Origin: Moringa oleifera
Taxonomy: Eukaryota > Streptophyta > Magnoliopsida > Brassicales > Moringaceae
Assembly (NCBI GenBank): GCA_021397835.1
Contig: JAJFZO010000034.1
Location: forward strand, 3,350,501 to 3,414,500
Direction of reading: 5' to 3'
Length of the DNA: 64,000 nt
A program made the translations under genes and the position numbers. This document shows positions 57,377 through 64,000 of this stretch, one piece after another. Below the pieces are notes generated by a model that was not told the DNA's origin, did not search any database, and saw nothing but the letters and a program-made list of their open reading frames with translations. Position 1 is the first letter of the stretch. Every line of letters begins with the position of its first letter.

Positions 57377-58994
57377 GAACATTCTCATGGTTATATGGAA
57401 CTTCTCCTGATTGCCACACAGGACATTCATAGATAAGCAGAAAGCTGCTTCAGCCTGATTTTAGTCCAAAAATAAAAGCTTCTACCCATCTCATAATATC
57501 ACTGGTGTTACCTTAGATAGCGTGGGAGGAAATGTAACTTATTGTCCAAAATATGGCATATTATATTTTGATTTTCCTTGCTTTTTGTTGTATTGCAAAT
57601 ATATCATTCTCGTTGTATTCATGACCCTGTAAGCGGCTTCAATAGGGTTAGGTCATCTTAAGTCCCCTTCTGCTGGGTAAAATTAAGATTGCATAACTTT
57701 TTATCATAAATCTTCTATTTGGTGCAGTGATGCTTTTGGAATTAACTTTATTTAGTTTAATTTTTATTTTATCAGAGAATGAAGTTATCATTTTAAATTA
57801 ATGAGAAAATTATTTCACTAAATTATTTTATCATCATCAAATGAAAATTTTAGTGTAGATTAATATAAATATATTCTAAAAGTTAAATCAAATATTAACT
57901 AATTATGTGTAATAATTAATTATAACACAATTTAAATTTATAATAAATATTATATTATATTATATATATTTTAATATTGAATCAATTTAAACATTAGTCA
58001 ATATTGATTTTAGTTTTATCTTGTGTTACAATATTAAATAAAATTTTGACTAAATGATTTCATAAAATAATTCCATCTTATTTTATGTATCAAAACTGAA
58101 TCACTTTATGAAGTGCCTTTTAAATCACTAAATTTTTTTAATCTTCACTTGTATATCTATATGGTTTGCATCTTTCAATTTAGATATGATACCTGAAATC
58201 AAGAATCCTGAGTCTAACTCTGCAATTCAAAGATAGATTAAGAGATGAATCAAATCCTAGTTTTCAAGGTATTGCTGGATAATGAGATGATACATTGCTG
58301 TAAGAGTGTTTCAAGAATTGCAGTTAATTTCATTAGGCTGGCCATATGTGCTGCTGGATCTATGATTGAAGTTGGGAGAGGCAAAAATAAATAAATAAAT
58401 AAAAGAATCATTTGTGAATGATATACCAAGGACAGTTAACACTGAGTAACTAAAGAACTCTGCTCACCACCTGTGGTCTCCTGGGGAAATGGACTCAGCC
58501 CCCTCGGAATTATCATCAGTTGAATAGGGAAAATGTCATGTCCCAAATCAGAAATCCTTTCTTCTTGACTCTTACAATATATGGGTGGGTGTAGTCCAGT
58601 CTACACTCGGTTTATGCAGGTATCCGGTTATGGCAAAATCAGGTGCCGTCCAAAAGGCACTCAGCTCAATCACCTGATTACAAAATCAATGCATGTTCTG
58701 TCTACTAGCCTGGTGAGAGTTAAATTTAGTGGTGTAACTAACATGATCTAATATTTCGCATATAAACTATGGGATTACATTATTTTATAGACTAAATTAT
58801 TTCAAATGAAACTCTCTCACTCCTACAGTTCATTTCCTGTCTCATCTGTAAGTATTAATTTGGACTTACAACCTGTTAAAGGAACACTAAATACCAATCT
58901 TCAAAACTATGTGACAATTTAATTAATAATTCAAGGATGACGTTACAAGCATTTAAAACATGCTTTAGACATTTAATGAGGGAAGACATGATAC
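57377..58994. other. 3' UTR of glutathione reductase and convergent intergenic region
   Basis: The glutathione reductase and pTAC5 genes point toward each other here. An aataaa near 57470 is a plausible signal for the first. The stretch 57715-58110 is AT-rich, with ends that may form a weak inverted repeat (gtgatgcttttggaatt against gtgattcagttttgat), possibly a decayed MITE. From 58110 to 58990 the composition is mixed; part of it is probably the pTAC5 3' UTR. No further gene is seen. Confidence 0.4.
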
Positions 58995-61030
58995 CTATAC
59001 AACTGTTTTTCCTTCACATACATCACAAATGGTATACCCGAGGCCTTCACAGTAGGGACATTTTGCTCCCTCATCTACCCACTCCAAAAACTGCACCAGA
59101 AAATTTGCCCATATGATCTAGGACTTGAATTTGCTACAACAGTAATCACATAAACAAAAAATATATATAATATGAAGAATTATTTACCTGGGGTTCAATG
59201 TTTGGCTCACCAGTTCCATCACATTCTGCAGGGGAAATAAATTATGAAAATTATGTGAGGCCATTGATGTAGGCAGTGACAAATTTCAAAAACTTGACTA
59301 CATCAATATAGATATTTAATCGATATCTTTCTCTTGTTAAACTTGTGCTTTAAATGTTGGTTGGCTCATTAAATAAAAACAAATTCTGTTTAATGTAATT
59401 CAGCAATGTTCAAAAGCCTGCACTAGATGGTCAACATTCACCAATTATATTTTCCAATTCATTGTCCATTGCTAAAAATATCAAGCAAATTTGGTGCCAG
59501 CATGTAAGTTGTAAGCCTAGATGGACTCATTCCTAAACTACTTCGTTGGGTGATAAACCACTGATCATGGAGTTCATAGAATTTTTGGGCCAGCTTCTGA
59601 GAGTCTACAGCTCTCAAACTTTCTGAACTCAAAATTCTTTCCTAGAATAGCCAAGATTTTGTAACTTTTCCAACCTAAAAAAAAGTTTATAGTGAGTAAA
59701 ACAAAAAGATTTATGCACATCAACTGTGGCCTGAGTAACAGCCCATAGATAGTAAGCTAGCAACTGCTTTCTCCTTCATGTCACCCAACTACCATCAACT
59801 TTGTGTTCAAAACATACATGTCAGAATGATGATGACAAGCATCGTCAGGAAAGTGAAAACTATGTACCTGTGCACATCAACCGGCCCTCTCCGCGGCAGG
59901 TGAGGCACTTTGTTGCCGGGTTCATGGATTTGCTACCAGCAACCTGATTTTTCTTGCCAAAAAGTCTAGAGGGCTCTTCCCAGCGATTCTCTCCAAGAAG
60001 AAAAACTCGATGTTCAGAGACCTCAACTTCTGTAGCACCATCTTCTTTCACAATGCTCCGCTGTGTCTCTGAGATTTGTGTTACGGAAGTGAAAGCAGTT
60101 CCATTTGCACCTTCCTAAAAAACGAATCCAAGACTAATGTGTGTTTAGGATAATCAAAAAGTTCAGCATGCTCTCTAGTTTGCATCCATGCAAGTGTGTG
60201 CATGATCCCCTCAAATCAAATCAGAGTCATAAATAAAATGCAGATGCTCCAACAAGAAGTGACTCATGGTCATAGACTCATCACTGGTGACCAAACCAAT
60301 CAGATCTCGTTTTGGCAGAAGAAGCTCTCAAGGAATTCTTACTATTCTTGAAAATCATAAACCAACGAATCACTGTTCATAGGACAGGCCAAAACCGCAA
60401 GAATTCGAGTATTCTTATCTGAACATACCTCCTGCTTTATAGGTGTCGTTCCTTCTTGATCAGCATTAATGTCTGAGCCAGCTCTCTCAATTAGTTGTTC
60501 CATATACAACCTCTCAAGGAGTTCTGCAGTCATTAACCCATCTTGGGGGGCACCAAGTGTTGCCTGTCAAGCGACAACATGTGGCAATGAATTCCATAAA
60601 CAATATTCAACAATCAGCATGTAAAGAGAATTTTTAACTTACTGATGCTAGAGCATATCCATGTAAAGTGTAATTAATAAGATGTACGACTTACTTGCCA
60701 AGTCTTAACAGCTCGCTCAGTCCCTCTTGAAAAGCTAGAGTATTCCATGTCCTCCTCACCTGAGTAGAATCCCAATTTAAGCAGTGCTTCCTGTCACACA
60801 TCACATAAGTTATCAAAACCTATCCAGAAACAACTTTGAAATTTGTGAAGATAATTCTTACGGGATGAAAGCAAGCAAAAGAGAATAAAATGCAACAGGA
60901 AACAGGACAGCAACTCGGAGGTATTCAAATTTTACAGTACTGCAGGCCCCCAAAACCACCAGTGCACCACCACCACAAAAGGGGAGAGAATGTAACTACT
61001 GGAATGCAAGCCTACACTATTAAAGGAAAC

Positions 61031-61087
<57 letters not shown>

Positions 61088-63426
61088 TCTGAAAAATCTG
61101 TATCCCAACAGGTTTTGTTACCTGTTATTCATGTTTATTCAATTTTTCAGCCTCAATATCACTTTGAGGTGTGGGGAAAAGGGAGGAAAAAAAAAGAAGA
61201 AGAAGAAAGAAAGAACTCCATTAAATCTGATGCTCTTTCACAAGTCATAATGATCTTCAAGTTCATGACCAACCAAACCAGGTGGACATAAAGAACTTCG
61301 AAGCAAATTAAAGCCTTCTCAAAGGTACAAAAGTTAAGAACAAGTCCTTATCCTGATTTGGCCACCTTAAAAACTTTCATTATCATGTCTACCAATAAAT
61401 TATTTGTTATCCCATCTCCTGTACGCTCTTCCTTGCCGAAGACGTATTCATTCAAACAATGCCTATTGCTCATCGCTCCAAACCCGCCATACTCTTTCCC
61501 CAGTGACTGGGCAATCAAATCATGAAGGAGAATTGTGAATCACAGCATATGGTGAGCTTATTACTTCCAGTCTTCTCTCCCATTCAACCTCTGATTTCTA
61601 AATCTGCTATGATACAAGATTATAGATTGTCTTTGGATTTAATGTGGTTGAAAAACAGAAATCTCAGCACACCTTAATTTTCCATGGAAGCCTAAATTTT
61701 TAACAGAGAACTACAGGGTTGTCTGTAGATTTTGAAGCAAAACATGGTCAAGATATAAGGAGATGTGGTCTGTGTTTTACCACAGATACATAGAAAAGTG
61801 TATCAGGTGATAACTCAAGCAAGATCCTAGATTCTCAGCAGAGATCACTGGTCATGCCCTTGAGAAGCCAAAGGCAAGCATTTCCTTCATAACAAAAATT
61901 CAAAAGTCACAAAACGAAGCTCTCATAGCCATTATCTCCACCACCACCATCAACAACAACACTAGAACGAAAATAGATAGCTAAGAGGATGTAAATCCCA
62001 TCATTAAAAATCTGTGCAGTAATGCAAACAGTCGCGTAAAGAGAGCTCAATAGACTAGAATGTGAACAATAAGTCAGTTCTTGCTAGAACACCCACTGTA
62101 GCAGCAGTTCTTATCCTCTCCTTTTTCTTATGCCACTCTATTCTACATCATCACACAAATTCTATATGATTTCAAAGCTTTGAGTGAGAAAGAGAACATA
62201 CTTGCTAATATACCTGCTACAAGTATGCCTTTCTATCCACTCTCTTTTCTTCTTCTATTCTGCTCTACATCATTACATAAACTTCATATCACGTCAAAGG
62301 TCTGAGCAAGAATTAGTAGAACTTCTACCAATCCCCCTAGCCTCCAAAATCTATGTTCTAGACATCATACAAAGGGATCACTCATAGCCAACATATAATG
62401 ACACCTAATTCTCAGAAAAGCAACAACTCAGATCATTGTTGCCTAAATTTGGGAACCTCACTGGAGCATCACTTACTAACCTACAGACCAGACAGAACCA
62501 ACGTCCATTGAAGTGCATGAATTAAACGGTTATAAACCGAATAACACTTTCATTTTTGCAACACATCAATAATTCTTGTATTTGTAGTTGTTGCAGAAGT
62601 TCATACATTCTACTTGTCCACTAAGCTACACCCACAGCTGAATTCTCCGCTAATTTAACCGTCCTTACCTTTTGTGTCTTGCATGTGTAAACCTCATTAA
62701 TAACCTAATGTCAACAAACAAAATCTGATAAAAGTTCAACATGTACTCGCACAAACAAACAAAACAACCGCACATGAAAAGAGGAAAAAACACAAAACTC
62801 GCCTTTGTTTTAATATTCAGAGAACAAGAGCATTATTGCAAGCAGACCTGCATCTCTCGCACGTCCTCTCCTTCGCTGCCCATCCTCAAGACACTCCTTT
62901 TCTTTTTCAAAGTGTTCTCCTTTTCCCCTTCTCTCCCTTCTGTCTCTGTAACAGTAACCTCTTCCTCCACAATCAATTGCTTCTCTTCCCCTACCTCTTC
63001 CTCGAACACCATTGGAGCCGCACTGGCTCCGCTTTCCGCAATCCTATTCTTCTCTTTCAAGGCCTGCAACATAGCCCCGATACTTGTGATCGTCTCCGAC
63101 ACCGAACCTCCTTGAGTGGAATTTCTGCTCTCTAGAGCTTGAATTCGGAATTTGAGATCAGAAATTTCGCGAAGGAGAGAATCTCGCTCCTGCATCCATC
63201 GCTGTTCCTCGCGGAGCCAGCGTTGCTCTTCGCGAAGCCATCGCTGTTCCTCGCGAAGCCAACGAACCTCTTCGCGCTCGAATCCAGAGGAATTTGAAGC
63301 CGAGAAACACAGGAGTGATTTTGAGAGAGAGCGAGAGAGAGGGGAAGATTTGAAGAGAAAGGTGTGGGGTCTGTGGCGGTGCTGTTGGAGAGCAAAGGGA
63401 AATGAGAAAAGGAGAGAAGATGTCAT
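58995..63426 (-). CDS. PTAC5: pTAC5-like plastid protein: coiled coil, PG-binding-like domain, DnaJ-type zinc finger
   Basis: Coding exons from 5' to 3' on the minus strand: 63426-62848, 60790-60695, 60563-60429, 60114-59868, 59225-59188 and 59090-58995. Phases agree and the product is 396 aa. I chose the ATG at 63426 (MTSSLLFSFP) because it gives a Ser/Arg-rich chloroplast transit peptide of about 45 residues; the frame stays open upstream to an ATG at 63585. Residues about 50-100 form a coiled coil with repeated RWLREEQ heptads. Exons 2-3 encode a peptidoglycan-binding-like fold (LKLGFYSGEEDMEYSSFS, then GTERAVKTWQ). The C-terminus has a DnaJ-like zinc cluster (CLTCRGEGRLMC, ECDGTG, CPYCEGLGYTICDVC). 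In Arabidopsis, pTAC5 belongs to plastid transcriptionally active chromosome preparations, acts with HSP21 in heat tolerance and is reported to have disulfide isomerase activity. Confidence 0.88.
61031..61088. repeat. Compound (ACAT)n(AT)n(AC)n microsatellite in pTAC5 intron 1
   Basis: About seven acat units lead into an (AT)n tract and then (AC)n. The Tyr/Ile/Thr-rich frame crossing it is an artefact. It lies in the 2-kb first intron of pTAC5. Confidence 0.92.
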
Positions 63427-63729
63427 GAGAGTGAGAAAGACTGAGGGAGAGACAACAGGGAAGGGTAAGGAAGGATACGGAAGAAAAGACCGAGAGAGTG
63501 AAGAAGAAAGGCACAGCAGGAAGAAAGAGTAGGAGAAGATTTTTTGTGGTGCTGGTTTGATGTTCGAACCACACGTTTCACGCACTGGTGGCGGGAAGAT
63601 AAACTAACAGGTAGTCACTGAACACATTAAGAGGACAAAAAAATCTATTGAAATTTTTTAAAAAAATAATGATAACAAAATAGATTTTTTAAAAAAATAA
63701 TATAACAAATTTAATTTGTCAAAATTCAA
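63427..63729 (-). promoter_or_regulatory. Short upstream region of pTAC5, shared with the tRNA 3' flank
   Basis: The 303 bp between the pTAC5 start and the tRNA-Leu gene contain a purine-rich stretch on the plus strand (CT-rich on the pTAC5 strand, 63427-63535), probably the 5' UTR. Beyond it lies A/T-rich DNA at 63640-63720. The tRNA's oligo-T terminator region should also fall here, although the nearest T runs on the minus strand are not immediate. Confidence 0.4.
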
Positions 63730-63760
<31 letters not shown>

Positions 63761-63761
63761 A

Positions 63762-63809
<48 letters not shown>
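63730..63809 (-). tRNA. tRNA-Leu (anticodon UAG)
   Basis: The 80-nt minus-strand sequence folds as a class II tRNA. The acceptor stem gacagtt pairs with agctgtc, with A as discriminator. The D arm is in gccgagtggtctaaggc (A box), and the anticodon stem ccaga/tctgg carries loop tttaggc, anticodon TAG. There is a variable arm, and a T arm in gtgggttcaaatcccac (B box). CCA is not encoded and there is no intron. It is a standard nuclear gene decoding CUA and reads in the same direction as pTAC5. Confidence 0.96.
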
Positions 63810-64000
63810 AATTTTATATCTGTTGGCCTCTCTGTATTTATTTAAATTTAATTTCATCATAAAAGCGAAGTTCAAAAATGTTAAATTATCAACTTTTAAA
63901 AGTTTAAACACATTTAAAAAAAAAAAACATATAAACTAATATCAACTATAAAACATTTATAAATCAATTCCTTGAGATCATATAAAATATATTAATTAAA
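63810..64000. other. AT-rich flank, no feature seen
   Basis: This is AT-rich DNA with an A run near 63917-63927. It lies upstream of the tRNA gene and shows no coding or RNA signal. Confidence 0.5.

Noticed and set aside
62836..63574. Several long frames on both strands over pTAC5 exon 1
   Set aside because: They are shadows created by the repetitive, GC-richer coding sequence of pTAC5; only the 63426-62848 frame splices into the domain-bearing exons.
63745..63939. 64-codon plus-strand frame at the right end
   Set aside because: Its first part is the antisense of the tRNA-Leu gene.

Overview
This window is nuclear DNA of a flowering plant, most likely a dicot. The genes are split by many AT-rich GT-AG introns, the intergenic DNA is very AT-rich, and the proteins are plant types: a cytosolic/peroxisomal glutathione reductase, a chloroplast pTAC5 protein and a plant GBA2-like glucosylceramidase. 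I cannot name the species. All exon structures were assembled by eye from reading frames and splice sites; no alignment or search was run.

Layout. (1) 1-3.5 kb is repeat-rich: the edge of a degraded pararetrovirus-like copy, a LINE fragment and a large foldback inverted repeat. (2) 3.5-6.1 kb is a small five-exon gene of unknown function (+). (3) 6.1-20 kb is accessory DNA: a caulimovirid-like endogenous viral fragment (-), an array of about 160-220-bp degenerate tandem repeats, a dead hAT transposon (-), and long AT-rich stretches. (4) 20.2-41.5 kb is a GBA2-type GH116 glucosylceramidase (+, 18 coding exons, 958 aa). Intron 1 carries an RTE-like LINE fragment (-) and a dead L1-type LINE (+). 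Intron 11 carries a complete but dead Ty1/copia element (-) and appears to start with a GC donor. (5) 41.5-45.1 kb is intergenic with a candidate MITE. (6) 45.1-57.4 kb is glutathione reductase (+, 16 coding exons, 495 aa) ending in the peroxisomal tripeptide TNL. (7) 59.0-63.4 kb is pTAC5 (-, 6 coding exons, 396 aa). (8) A tRNA-Leu(UAG) gene lies at 63.73-63.81 kb (-).

The genes do not form a functional cluster: sphingolipid breakdown, glutathione redox balance and plastid transcription/thermotolerance are ordinary housekeeping roles. The main interest is in the repeats: pararetroviral remnants on both sides of a small gene, the adjacent tandem array, the foldback element, and the heavily invaded glucosylceramidase introns. 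I found no CRISPR array, operon or other prokaryotic feature, and no clearly new multi-gene system.
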